This document shows, one piece after another, positions 15,198-24,101 of a stretch of 64,000 nucleotides of DNA. The stretch is taken from contig CBDEFY010000004.1 of NCBI GenBank assembly GCA_965237595.1, forward strand, positions 372,001-436,000, written 5' to 3'. Positions within the stretch are counted from its first letter, which is position 1, and every line of letters starts with the position of its first letter. This DNA is from UBA9611 sp965237595 (GTDB taxonomy: Bacteria; Chloroflexota; Dehalococcoidia; Lucifugimonadales; UBA3495). A model generated the notes under the pieces. It had not been told where the DNA came from. It did no database searches and was given only the letters and a program-made list of their open reading frames with translations. Made by a program: the position numbers and the translations under genes.

Positions 15198-18100
15198 TTG
15201 ATTCTTTTTGTCACCACGGCCGACACCGACCTGCTCACCGCCGACCGGGCGCTGGAGGTGCTGCCGGAAGATTTCCCTGAGATAAAGGCCTACAATCCGG
15301 CCAACCTTTCCAAGGCTGGTCCTTCCGATGGGGGCGGGCAACAAGAGATCCTGGAAGCCGCCGCTCAAGCCGATATCGTGGTGCTCCGTCTGCTGGGCGG
15401 AAAGCGGGCCATGCCCGAGACGTTCGACAAGCTGGTGCGTCTCTGTCACGAGAGGGGGACCCCGCTCATCGCCTGCCCCGGCCACCAAGAATGGGACCAA
15501 GATTTGGTCACCGCCTGCACCGTTCCCCCTGCGGAACTCGATACCGTTTTCTCATATCTCATCCGGGGCGGCGTGGCCAATTTCCAGAACCTGTTTCTCT
15601 TCTTGAGCGACTCATATCTGGGCTCGGACTACGGCCATGAAGCGCCCGCGGAAGTGCCCTGGGAAGGCGTGTACCACCCCGACGAAGCAGACGGCTTGGA
15701 CGCCCAAGACTTCGTTGAACGCAGGTTCCGACCGGGCCGGCCCGGCGTGGCGGTCCTCTTCTACCGGGCCCATTGGATGAGCGGAAACCTCCAAACGGTG
15801 GATGCCTTGGTCCGGCGTTTGGAGGAACTGGGGGCCAACGTGCTGCCGGTCTACTCTTTCAGTTTGAAGCACAACCCCGAGGGCGACGGCCAGGTCAACC
15901 GGACGTTTTCGGAGATCCTTTGCGACTCCAATGGAGAAGCGCGGGTCCATTGCATCGTCAACACGATGGGCATGTCCATGACCGACCTGCAACAGGACGG
16001 GGCGACCTTCGCCACCGGGCCACAGGTCGACTATCTGAACCGGCTAAACGTCCCGATAATTCAGGGCATCTTCAGCACGGGAAACGAGGCCGACTGGGAG
16101 AATAGTTCCCTGGGTTTGGGGCCCATCGACACCGCCATGAGCGTGGCCCTGCCCGAGTTCGACGGCCGGATCATCGCCGTTCCCATCTCTTTTAAAGAAG
16201 AGGTAGCATCGGAAATATTATCGTCCGAAGTAGGCAAGGAAGAGGCGGCTTCGGATAATAACGGGCGCGATGGGAAGATGGACGCCCGGCTGCAGCGGAA
16301 CGTGCCCCGACCCGACCGCATCGACTTCCTGGCCCGGCTGTCCGTGAAATGGGCCGCCCTGAGGCTTAAGCCCAACTCGGAGAAGCGCATCGCCATCATC
16401 CTCAGCAACTACCCCACCAAGGACGCCAGGGTGGGCAACGCCGTGGGGCTCGACACCCCGGCCTCGGTGGTGAACGTGCTGAACGCCATGAAGCAGGCCG
16501 GCTACCATGTGACCGACATCCCGGCCGACGGCGACGAGTTGGTACACCGGATCATCGAGCGCTGTAGCAACGACACCGACACCCTGACCGAAGAACAGCT
16601 CCGGTTGGCGGCCGGACACGTCAGCAGCGCTCAGTACAAAGAATGGTTCAGCACTATGCCCCAACAGGTCCAAGACGAGTTGACGGAGGCCTGGGGAGAG
16701 CCGCCAGGACAGGTGTACCGCACCGGGGACAACCTGGCGATAGCCGGGATCGACCTGGGCAACGTATTCGTGGGCCTACAGCCGCCCCGGGGCTTCGGAG
16801 AGAACCCCATCTCCATCTACCACAGCCCGGACCTAGCCCCCACCCACCACTACGTCGCTTACTACCGTTGGGTGCGGGACGTTTTCAAAGCCGACGCCAT
16901 GGTCCACCTGGGCAAACACGGCACCTTGGAGTGGCTACCCGGCAAAGGGATCGGTCTCTCCAACGCCTGCTACCCGGAGGTGACGCTGGAAGACGTGCCC
17001 CTGTTCTACCCCTTCATCATTAACAACCCCGGCGAAGGGGCCCAGGCCAAACGCCGCGCCCACGCCACCATTGTCGACCATCTGATTCCTCCCATGACCA
17101 CCGCCGACAGCTACGGCGATATTGCGCGGCTGGAACAACTGATGGATGAGCACTACCAATGCCAGACGTTGGACCCAGCCAAGCTGCCAATACTGGAGGG
17201 CCAGATCTGGGACATGGTGCGCCAAGCCGACCTGGACCGGGACTTGGGGGTGGACGAACAACCGGAGGACTTCGGCGGATTTATCCTGCATATAGACGGT
17301 TATCTCTGTGAACTGAAAGACGCTCAGATCAAGGACGGGCTGCACACCCTGGGTGAGGTGCCGCAAGACGAACAGATGACCGGGCTGCTCTCAGCTCTGA
17401 CCAGGTTGGACACCGGCGGGATACCCAGTCTAAGAAGGTCTCTGGCCGAAGCCATGGGACTGGACTACACCAGCCTGCTGGATGAACCGGCCCTGCCCGC
17501 TCCCGAGCCGATTCCCGCGCCCTTGGCCAGCGGCGCCAACGGTAATGATTCGCCGGTGCGCACTCAGGGCGACCTGCTGGAGCGGCTGGAGGACCTTTCC
17601 CGGTCGGCTTACTCGCTACTTGCCTCCGGTGGTTTTAAGAGCCGGGGGGTTGCCGGGACCGTTAAACAATTGCTCGGCGCGACCGACGCCCAGACCAACC
17701 ACGTTTTGAACTACGTTACCGACACCCTGCATCCGGCCCTGCTGCGGACCACCGATGAAATCGGCAACCTGTTGCGAGGGTTGAACGGCCAGTTCGTCCC
17801 CGCCGGTCCCAGTGGAGCGCCCACCAGGGGCATGGCCAACATCCTGCCCACAGGCCGCAATTTCTACTCGGTGGACCCCAAGACCATCCCATCGCCCACC
17901 GCCTGGGAGATGGGCACCGGCTTAGCCGACGCCTTACTCCAGGTGTATCTGGAGGAGGAGGGGGCGTATCCCGAGATGGTAGGCCTGGTCATCTGGGGAA
18001 CCTCGGCCATGCGCACCCACGGAGACGACATCGCCCAAGTGTTGAGCCTGCTGGGAGTGAAGCCGGTTTGGCAGCAGGAGAGCCGGCGCGTCACAGGACT

Positions 18101-19091
18101 GGAAGTGATACCCCTGGCCGAACTGGGCCGCCCGAGAATCGACGTCACGGTGCGAATCAGCGGGTTCTTCCGGGACGCCTTTCCCAACCTGATTGACCTC
18201 TTGGACCAGGCGGTGGAACTGGTGGCGTCGCTGGACGAATCGCCCGAGGACAACATGATTCTCAAGCACCTCGAGGAGGACCGGACCAGTGACCTTGCCG
18301 ATAACTCCAGTGCCGGTCCGTCGACAGCGGACTCGGAGAGAACCGCGTCGCTGTACCGGATCTTCGGCAGCAAGCCGGGGACCTACGGTGCGGGGATACT
18401 AGCGGCGATTGATGAACGCAACTGGGAAAGCGTCCAGGACCTGGCCGAGGTCTACACCGCCTGGGGCGGCTACGCCTACACCCGCCAGGAATCCGGCGTG
18501 CATGCCAGGGACCAGTTCCGGCGGCGGTTCAGCCAGATTGTGGTGGCGGCCAAGAACCAGGACAACCGGGAGCACGACATCTTCGACAGCGACGACTACA
18601 TGCAGTACCACGGCGGCATGATTGCCACCGTGCGGGCGCTGACCGGCAGAAACCCGCAGCAATTCTTCGGGGACAGCTCGGACCCGACCCGCGCCAGGGT
18701 CCGCAAGTTGGAGGACGAGGCCCGGCGGGTCTTCCGCACCAGGGTGGTGAACCCCAAGTGGATCGACTCCATGAAGCGCCACGGATACAAGGGCGCCTTC
18801 GAACTCTCGGCCACCGTGGATTACATGTTCGGCTACGACGCCACCGCCCAGGTCATCGAAGACTGGATGTACGAGAATGTCACCGAGTCCTACGTGCTGG
18901 ACCCGGAGACCCAGGAGTTCTTCCAACAGAGCAACCCTTGGGCGCTTAGGGACATCGTGGAGCGGTTGCTGGAGGCCATCGAGCGCGGTATGTGGGAGAA
19001 CCCGCCCCCCGACATGAAAAAGAAACTTCAAAAGATGTTTTTGGACCTGGAAGCAGACCTGGAAGCCCGTCAAGAGGGCCCGCAAAGCTAA
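15198..19091 (+). CDS. cobN: Cobaltochelatase large subunit CobN
   Basis: A 1297-residue protein of the CobN/ChlH/BchH superfamily, the tetrapyrrole-binding subunit of ATP-dependent cobalt (or magnesium) chelatase. Family segments seen are KRIAIILSNYPTKDARVGNA, the core MVHLGKHGTLEWLPGKG motif, FIINNPGEGAQAKRRAHATI, and the C-terminal block with QYHGGMIATVRALTGRNP and the SMKRHGYKGAFELSATVDYM segment. The start is TTG with a purine-rich GGGAGGGA upstream. The neighbours (cbiE, riboswitch, B12 importer) favour CobN over a chlorophyll chelatase. The AAA+/VWA partner is probably the gene at 24102. Confidence 0.92.
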   Translation: MILFVTTADTDLLTADRALEVLPEDFPEIKAYNPANLSKAGPSDGGGQQEILEAAAQADIVVLRLLGGKRAMPETFDKLVRLCHERGTPLIACPGHQEWDQDLVTACTVPPAELDTVFSYLIRGGVANFQNLFLFLSDSYLGSDYGHEAPAEVPWEGVYHPDEADGLDAQDFVERRFRPGRPGVAVLFYRAHWMSGNLQTVDALVRRLEELGANVLPVYSFSLKHNPEGDGQVNRTFSEILCDSNGEARVHCIVNTMGMSMTDLQQDGATFATGPQVDYLNRLNVPIIQGIFSTGNEADWENSSLGLGPIDTAMSVALPEFDGRIIAVPISFKEEVASEILSSEVGKEEAASDNNGRDGKMDARLQRNVPRPDRIDFLARLSVKWAALRLKPNSEKRIAIILSNYPTKDARVGNAVGLDTPASVVNVLNAMKQAGYHVTDIPADGDELVHRIIERCSNDTDTLTEEQLRLAAGHVSSAQYKEWFSTMPQQVQDELTEAWGEPPGQVYRTGDNLAIAGIDLGNVFVGLQPPRGFGENPISIYHSPDLAPTHHYVAYYRWVRDVFKADAMVHLGKHGTLEWLPGKGIGLSNACYPEVTLEDVPLFYPFIINNPGEGAQAKRRAHATIVDHLIPPMTTADSYGDIARLEQLMDEHYQCQTLDPAKLPILEGQIWDMVRQADLDRDLGVDEQPEDFGGFILHIDGYLCELKDAQIKDGLHTLGEVPQDEQMTGLLSALTRLDTGGIPSLRRSLAEAMGLDYTSLLDEPALPAPEPIPAPLASGANGNDSPVRTQGDLLERLEDLSRSAYSLLASGGFKSRGVAGTVKQLLGATDAQTNHVLNYVTDTLHPALLRTTDEIGNLLRGLNGQFVPAGPSGAPTRGMANILPTGRNFYSVDPKTIPSPTAWEMGTGLADALLQVYLEEEGAYPEMVGLVIWGTSAMRTHGDDIAQVLSLLGVKPVWQQESRRVTGLEVIPLAELGRPRIDVTVRISGFFRDAFPNLIDLLDQAVELVASLDESPEDNMILKHLEEDRTSDLADNSSAGPSTADSERTASLYRIFGSKPGTYGAGILAAIDERNWESVQDLAEVYTAWGGYAYTRQESGVHARDQFRRRFSQIVVAAKNQDNREHDIFDSDDYMQYHGGMIATVRALTGRNPQQFFGDSSDPTRARVRKLEDEARRVFRTRVVNPKWIDSMKRHGYKGAFELSATVDYMFGYDATAQVIEDWMYENVTESYVLDPETQEFFQQSNPWALRDIVERLLEAIERGMWENPPPDMKKKLQKMFLDLEADLEARQEGPQS

Positions 19092-19116
19092 AAGACCACA
19101 AACCAGGAGGCCACCT

Positions 19117-19542
19117 TTGGACATAACGATGGAACTACTCCGTGAACTGACCAAAGACGACAAGAAGACGTGGGTGATCGGCGGCAGCAAGGTGTCCAGC
19201 GAGAATAGCTCCAAGGGCATCAAGGAGCCGGAAGTCTCGGGCAAATACGTGACCATCGAAGCGGACAACTGGCATTTCCACCTGGCTCTGGACGACGTTA
19301 CCGGGATCCAGTTCGTCGAGGCCGAAAGCCATGGCGACATGCACTCCTACTACGTCCGGTTCTCCGGCCCGGGCTATGAGGATACGTTGGTCCGCAGCTA
19401 CTTCCCCAATCCCGGCCTGGACGACGACGAAAAGCGGACTGAGTTTCAGCCCGGAAAGCTGAAGGCCTTCGAGGAGTTCCGGGACCGGTACGTGGGCCGC
19501 GAGGGCATCGTGTTCGTTCGGCGGCCTCGACAAACCAGTTGA
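19117..19542 (+). CDS. Small HutX/ChuX-like protein next to cobN
   Basis: A 141-residue soluble protein starting with TTG six bases after a perfect AGGAGG. The central part (ADNWHFHLALDDVTGIQFVEAES, split over residues 49-71) and YYVRFSGPGYEDTLVRSYFPNP resemble the heme-utilisation carrier fold of HutX/ChuX/HemS. The resemblance is by eye and modest. The start lies 25 bases after cobN, so it is almost certainly in the same transcript. A role as a tetrapyrrole or corrin-intermediate carrier is inference from context. An alternative is an uncharacterised family with no tetrapyrrole link. Confidence 0.5.
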   Translation: MDITMELLRELTKDDKKTWVIGGSKVSSENSSKGIKEPEVSGKYVTIEADNWHFHLALDDVTGIQFVEAESHGDMHSYYVRFSGPGYEDTLVRSYFPNPGLDDDEKRTEFQPGKLKAFEEFRDRYVGREGIVFVRRPRQTS

Positions 19543-19605
19543 CAGCCATTCTCTTTGTCGCTTCGGGCTGGCCGAATCAACTTGTCAATTTCCTACGGAT
19601 TGCTG

Positions 19606-19635
19606 TTGACCGACCCCGCCCAAAGGTGGTAGCAT
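19606..19635 (+). promoter_or_regulatory. Promoter upstream of the cobalamin riboswitch
   Basis: TTGACC (19606-19611), an 18-bp spacer and TAGCAT (19630-19635). The predicted start near 19642 is about 45 bases upstream of the riboswitch aptamer, the expected arrangement. Confidence 0.5.
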
Positions 19636-19687
19636 CACGCCCAATGGCAGCCAGATAGGGCTGTCATTCATTTAACAATCTAAAAAT

Positions 19688-19885
19688 GTTTATAGGTGGT
19701 CCCGAGGAATCGGGACTGAAAAGGGAAGCCGGTGAGATACCGGCGCGGTCGCGCCACTGTAACTGGTGTCATCCACCCCAACAACCATACCCATAGTCCC
19801 GATGCATCGGGACTGGAATGGGGGGATACGGAATATAACCAGGAGCCAGGAGACCTGCCTATGACTTGACTTGATGCGCTTCGCT
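19688..19885 (+). promoter_or_regulatory. Cobalamin riboswitch (B12 element)
   Basis: The aptamer has the conserved core GGGAAGCCGGTGAGATACCG (19723-19742), followed by a GCGCGGTCGCGCC hairpin and CACTGTAAC. The 3' B12 box AGCCAGGAGACCTGCC is at 19844-19859. The long peripheral arm between them is closed by ATCCACCCCA/TGGGGGGAT and carries a perfect 20-bp palindrome at 19795-19814. A terminator follows. Adenosylcobalamin binding should shut off the downstream cbiX and btuFCD-type genes. Confidence 0.95.
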
Positions 19886-19914
19886 GGAAGGGGTATGAGT
19901 CATTATTTGATGAT

Positions 19915-19941
19915 GCCTGACCGCCCGTGTCAGGCTTTTTT
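19915..19941 (+). terminator. Intrinsic terminator of the cobalamin riboswitch
   Basis: A perfect 7-bp stem GCCTGAC/GTCAGGC with a 7-base loop is followed by six T residues. It lies 55 bases after the B12 box and upstream of cbiX, so it is the likely expression platform for transcriptional attenuation. I did not work out the alternative antiterminator pairing. Confidence 0.85.
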
Positions 19942-20017
19942 ATTGCCCAGAAATCACACCAGGAATTAGAGAAATAACATAACTCGCCGGTGAGATTACG
20001 CTCGGAACTATCGGCAG

Positions 20018-20881
20018 ATGCAACTTGGAGCCAAAATTATGACCATAACCAACGGCGATGGGCCGACAATAGCCACCCACGTGTCCGACGGCGCGAAGGT
20101 CCAAGATGTGGCCGTGGTGTTATTGGGCCGGGGCCACTTGTACAGCAAGCGGCCTCAAGAGGAACTCGGCAGAATCTCGGCGCGGCTGGCGGATGGGGGT
20201 AACACGTTCCACTTTGTGGAGGCGGTATTGGAGCAGGGTCAGGAATCCTTTCCTCACGCTCTGAACGCCTGCGTCAAATTGGGCGCCCGGCGTATCATCC
20301 CAGTGCCAGCGTTTTTCCCGGTGGAGCCTCCCATTATCAACTGGCTCAAGTATGTCGCCCGCCGGTGGCTGAGGGAGTCAAATACCGCCGTCGAGATAAC
20401 GTTTGCCGAGCCGGTTGCAGAGAGTGCATTGGTAGCTGAAGCAATAAATAGCTCTGTGGAATGCGCACTTTCCCAAGGGAAACCGTTGGAGGCCAAACAA
20501 AGAGCCAACAAAGAAGAGCACCCGGCCTGGTCGGTGATCCCGCCCCACGAACATCATGCCCTATTCTGCCAGGGGCCTCGTTGTACCACGGCGGGTTCGG
20601 GGGAACTAGGCAGCTACTTCCGGAAGCGATTGAAAGAAGAGGGGCTCCACGAGGACACGGGTCACGTATTGGAAGCTCAAACCGGTTGCCTTTTCCCGTG
20701 CAACCTAGGCCCGTTGATGGTGGTTTATCCCGAAGGAACATGGTATTGCGGGCTTGACCGTGCTGCGGTTGATCGGATTATCGAAGAACATTTCCTCAGA
20801 GGAGAGGTCGTGACTGACTACGCATACCAACCCTCTTCCCAGCGGCAATCTACGTCGCAATCGCAGAATCCTTACACCTGA
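20018..20881 (+). CDS. cbiX: CbiX-type sirohydrochlorin chelatase fused to a 2Fe-2S ferredoxin (CbiW-like) domain
   Basis: Residues about 28-150 form a CbiX/SirB-like chelatase domain (VAVVLLGRGHLYSK, ACVKLGARRIIPVPAFFP) that inserts cobalt (or iron) into sirohydrochlorin. Residues about 175-265 form a thioredoxin-like 2Fe-2S ferredoxin domain with cysteines in LFCQGPRCTTAG and TGCLFPCNLGPLMVVYPEG. Known CbiX proteins contain LLGHGS; here the histidine is shifted (LLGRGH), so the catalytic residue needs checking. It is the first gene after the B12 riboswitch. An internal ATG at 20039 preceded by GGAG is an alternative start. Confidence 0.75.
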   Translation: MQLGAKIMTITNGDGPTIATHVSDGAKVQDVAVVLLGRGHLYSKRPQEELGRISARLADGGNTFHFVEAVLEQGQESFPHALNACVKLGARRIIPVPAFFPVEPPIINWLKYVARRWLRESNTAVEITFAEPVAESALVAEAINSSVECALSQGKPLEAKQRANKEEHPAWSVIPPHEHHALFCQGPRCTTAGSGELGSYFRKRLKEEGLHEDTGHVLEAQTGCLFPCNLGPLMVVYPEGTWYCGLDRAAVDRIIEEHFLRGEVVTDYAYQPSSQRQSTSQSQNPYT

Positions 20882-20954
20882 CGTGACTAACTCGCCTAAC
20901 CCGGTGGATAGCACCGGAACTAATACATTTTAAAAAGATCAAATCGGAGAAACG

Positions 20955-21971
20955 ATGATCCGGAATAGGTCATTTGTATTACTGGCGATGTTAGCAGCCA
21001 TCCTCCTGTTGGCGGCCTGCGGAGGCGATGACTCTGAGGAGGCGCAAGGCGGAGAGTCGGCGGCGGTCAGCGTCGAGAACTGCGGCACCACTACCGGCGA
21101 AGACAGCCAGGGAGCCTTCCCGGTCTCGTCACATACCTACACCGAGGCGCCTTCCAGAGCGGTTACTATGAACCAGCACACCACCGAGTTGATGCTGGCG
21201 TTGGGGCTACAAGACCGTATGGCTGGAACCGCTTACATCGACGATTTCATACTCCCTGAATTAAAAGAAGCCTACGATTCCGTCCCGGTCTTGGCCGATG
21301 AATACCCGTCGAAAGAGGTTCTCTTGGGCTCCGAACCGGACTTCATTTATGCGGGATTTGCCAGCGCTTTTCGGGAAACTGCCGCCGGCCCCCAAGCCGA
21401 CTTGGAAGAATTGGGGATCCCTTCGTATTTGACCTTGGCGATTTGCAGAGAAGAAGCCGATTCCATGCAGGATATTTATGATGACATCTCCAACATCAGC
21501 CGAATCTTTGAGGTTACAAAGCGAGGAGAAGCCCTCGTAGCGTCCATGAAGGAGGACATCGAATCGGTGACTTCCAAAGTGGATTCCTCGGGCACCCCTG
21601 TTCGGGCCTTTCTCTACGACTCTGGAGACGACGCCCCCTTCACTTCAGTATGCTGCTCTATGTTCACCAATCTCATAGAATTGGCAAAAGCAAAAAACAT
21701 ATTCGATGATGTCGGTGGCAGGTGGGCTACGGTCAACTGGGAGGAAGTTATCGAACGGGACCCCGAAGTCATAGTCCTGATCGAAGCGGTTTGGTCTACC
21801 ACTCAGGAGAAAATGGATTTCCTCACTACCAACGAAGCCCTGGCCGACATTACCGCAGTCAAGGAACGAAGGTTTGTTACCATAAACTTCAGCTCCATGA
21901 TGCCCGGCATAAGGAACCCGGAAGCAATCAGAACTTTGGCCGAGGGGATATATCCCGAATCCTTTAAGTAG
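20955..21971 (+). CDS. Corrinoid/metallophore ABC transporter substrate-binding lipoprotein
   Basis: A 338-residue lipoprotein: a hydrophobic signal peptide ends in the lipobox LLAAC with Cys22, followed by an acidic linker. The mature part is a helical-backbone-linked type III binding protein of the BtuF/FhuD/FepB class (RAVTMNQHTTELMLALGLQDRM, the GSEPDFIYAGFASAF segment, and WEEVIERDPEVIVL). It is preceded by GGAG and co-oriented with a FecCD permease and ATPase. The upstream B12 riboswitch makes cobalamin or another corrinoid the most likely ligand; iron-siderophore is the alternative. Confidence 0.85.
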   Translation: MIRNRSFVLLAMLAAILLLAACGGDDSEEAQGGESAAVSVENCGTTTGEDSQGAFPVSSHTYTEAPSRAVTMNQHTTELMLALGLQDRMAGTAYIDDFILPELKEAYDSVPVLADEYPSKEVLLGSEPDFIYAGFASAFRETAAGPQADLEELGIPSYLTLAICREEADSMQDIYDDISNISRIFEVTKRGEALVASMKEDIESVTSKVDSSGTPVRAFLYDSGDDAPFTSVCCSMFTNLIELAKAKNIFDDVGGRWATVNWEEVIERDPEVIVLIEAVWSTTQEKMDFLTTNEALADITAVKERRFVTINFSSMMPGIRNPEAIRTLAEGIYPESFK

Positions 21972-22009
21972 ACAAACATGACAACGTCCCATCCGACAGA
22001 AAGAGAACC

Positions 22010-23131
22010 ATGTTAGGGCAGCGTTCCCGGACGGCCAGCAAGGCCGAGAGTACCCCGGTTCCATATACAGGCGCTACTGGCGCGATTCCAAGGCGTCAGG
22101 TAAGCAGGGCCCGTCCCCTGTTCGTTGGCCTTTCTATCGCCGTCGTCGTTTCTGTCACGATGGCTGTAACCGTTGGGCCGGTCTTTATTTCGCCGGTTAC
22201 GGTGTGGGAGATCATCCTCTCCCATGTATTCGGTGTGGACGCCGGGCAGTGGAGTCAAGGCCAAGACAACATCGTCTGGCTGATCCGGTTGCCCCGGGTG
22301 CTTTTGGCCGGGCTGGTGGGGGCCGGTTTGGCCGCAGTAGGCGTAGCCATGCAGGCCACGGTGAGAAACCCCCTCGCCGATCCGTACATTCTAGGAACAT
22401 CCTCCGGCGCTTCAGTAGGCGCGGTACTTGTAATTGTGCTCGGCCTTAATTTCTTCGACCCTTACTCTTTGTCGGCAACTGCATTTATCGGCGCCGTGGG
22501 TTCATTTATCTTGGTGTTCCTCCTGGCCCAAAGCTCGGGGCGGATATCGCCAACTCGGCTGATTTTAGCTGGCGTAGCCTTGGCCTACATCCTGTCGGCT
22601 ATCACCAGCTTTATACTATTTATGGGCGACGAACGGGACTTTCGAGAGGTCTTGTTCTGGATGCTGGGAACCCTGGCCGGGGCAAAATGGGAGTTTTTGA
22701 CCCTTCCGGCCATCGCATTGGCACTAGGTGTGGGAACTCTGCTGATCCATGCGAGGTCCATGAACGCCTTGCTAATGGGCGATGAAACAGCCACCGCGTT
22801 GGGCGTCGACCCTCAGAAGTTCCGCCGCCACTTGCTGGTGCTCGCGGCGTTGTTGACCGGTGTAATGGTGGCAGTTTCCGGGGCAATCGGTTTCGTGGGG
22901 CTGATGATGCCCCATATCGTCCGCTTGGTAGTCGGGTCGGATCACCGGAAGGTTCTGCCGGCCTCAGTGTTGCTGGGAGCAGTCTTCTTGATCTGGGTGG
23001 ACGTAGGAGCGCGTACAGTGGTGCAGCCGGAAGAGCTGCCAGTAAGCGTGATCACCGCGCTGGTCGGTGCGCCATTCTTCTTATGGCTTTTGCGGTGGCG
23101 GAAGAATGCCTTCGGCGGAGATAGAATTTGA
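22010..23131 (+). CDS. FecCD/BtuC-family ABC transporter permease
   Basis: A 373-residue integral membrane protein with about ten hydrophobic segments after a 35-residue basic cytoplasmic N-terminus. The family signature AVGVAMQATVRNPLADPYIL and the GAIGFVGLMMPHIVRLVVG loop (the coupling region for the ATPase) are present. It overlaps the next gene by four bases. With its neighbours it forms a BtuCDF-type importer under the riboswitch. Confidence 0.92.
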   Translation: MLGQRSRTASKAESTPVPYTGATGAIPRRQVSRARPLFVGLSIAVVVSVTMAVTVGPVFISPVTVWEIILSHVFGVDAGQWSQGQDNIVWLIRLPRVLLAGLVGAGLAAVGVAMQATVRNPLADPYILGTSSGASVGAVLVIVLGLNFFDPYSLSATAFIGAVGSFILVFLLAQSSGRISPTRLILAGVALAYILSAITSFILFMGDERDFREVLFWMLGTLAGAKWEFLTLPAIALALGVGTLLIHARSMNALLMGDETATALGVDPQKFRRHLLVLAALLTGVMVAVSGAIGFVGLMMPHIVRLVVGSDHRKVLPASVLLGAVFLIWVDVGARTVVQPEELPVSVITALVGAPFFLWLLRWRKNAFGGDRI

Positions 23132-23928
23132 GGCTGGATGTACAAGGGCTCTACTGGGGCGTCGATGGCCGAGACATACTCCACGACGTTGAGATAAGCG
23201 TGGAATCCGGCGCCATGGTTGGGTTGATAGGACCCAACGGCAGCGGCAAGTCGTCTTTGCTCCGATGTGTGTACCGGGCACTGAAACCCCGGGCGGGCAG
23301 CATTGCCATCGACGGGGACGATCTTTGGAGTATCAGTTCCAAAGAGGCTGCCCGCCGGATAGCGGTGGTCCTCCAAGAAACTCCCTCCGAATTCGATTTC
23401 ACGGCATATGAGATCGTATCCATGGGTCGGAATCCCCACAAGCAGATGTTCGACCGGGATAACGAGCAAGACAATAAAATCATCGAAGACGCCCTCGATC
23501 AGGTGGGAATGGCCAGCTTTGCCGCCAGGAGCTTCGCCACGCTGTCCGGCGGAGAGAAACAAAGAATCCTGATTGCCCGTACCCTTTCCCAGCAGGCTAG
23601 TTTCCTCCTATTAGACGAACCTACCAACCACCTGGACATCCGCTACCAATTGGAAATCATGAACCTGGTCAAGGAGTTGGGCCTGTCTACCTTGGCAGCC
23701 CTACATGATTTGAACATAGCCACGGAATACTGCGACAAGATATACGTGATCGACGGTGGGCGAATAGTGGCCAGCGGCCCGCCTTCGGAGGTCTTGCGGC
23801 CACGATTGATAAAGCAGGTCTTCGGAGTAGTAGCCTCGGTGGACCATAACACTTACACCGGAAAGCCACGATTGAATTTTTACTTGGACCGAAACGGCAA
23901 AGATGGGATTAACACTATCTGGGAATAG
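23128..23928 (+). CDS. BtuD/FepC-family ABC transporter ATP-binding protein
   Basis: A 266-residue ABC ATPase. Walker A is GPNGSGKSS, the Q-loop VLQET, the signature LSGGEKQR, Walker B FLLLDEPTNHLD and the H-loop ALHDLN. The TTG start overlaps the permease stop (TTGA), so the two are coupled. The class, FecE/BtuD-like, is the one that pairs with FecCD permeases. It probably energises corrinoid uptake. Confidence 0.93.
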   Translation: MRLDVQGLYWGVDGRDILHDVEISVESGAMVGLIGPNGSGKSSLLRCVYRALKPRAGSIAIDGDDLWSISSKEAARRIAVVLQETPSEFDFTAYEIVSMGRNPHKQMFDRDNEQDNKIIEDALDQVGMASFAARSFATLSGGEKQRILIARTLSQQASFLLLDEPTNHLDIRYQLEIMNLVKELGLSTLAALHDLNIATEYCDKIYVIDGGRIVASGPPSEVLRPRLIKQVFGVVASVDHNTYTGKPRLNFYLDRNGKDGINTIWE

Positions 23929-24101
23929 TGTAGGCGATCGTTGGAAATGGACCAGGAGCCATTTTGATTACAGGCCCCGGGAACTTGCCCGACCACCTAC
24001 CGGCCCTAGACCTGAGGCGGCTTTTGTCCATCGGCAAAGTGATACACTCTTTCGGGCTCTAGCTTTTTCCTAGACGCCCGACGGTGGATTCAGGAGGATT
24101 T

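Noticed and set aside
23929..24101. Second cobalamin riboswitch before the ChlID fusion
   Set aside because: There is an ACCAGGAGCCA string, but no aptamer core or B12 box partner.
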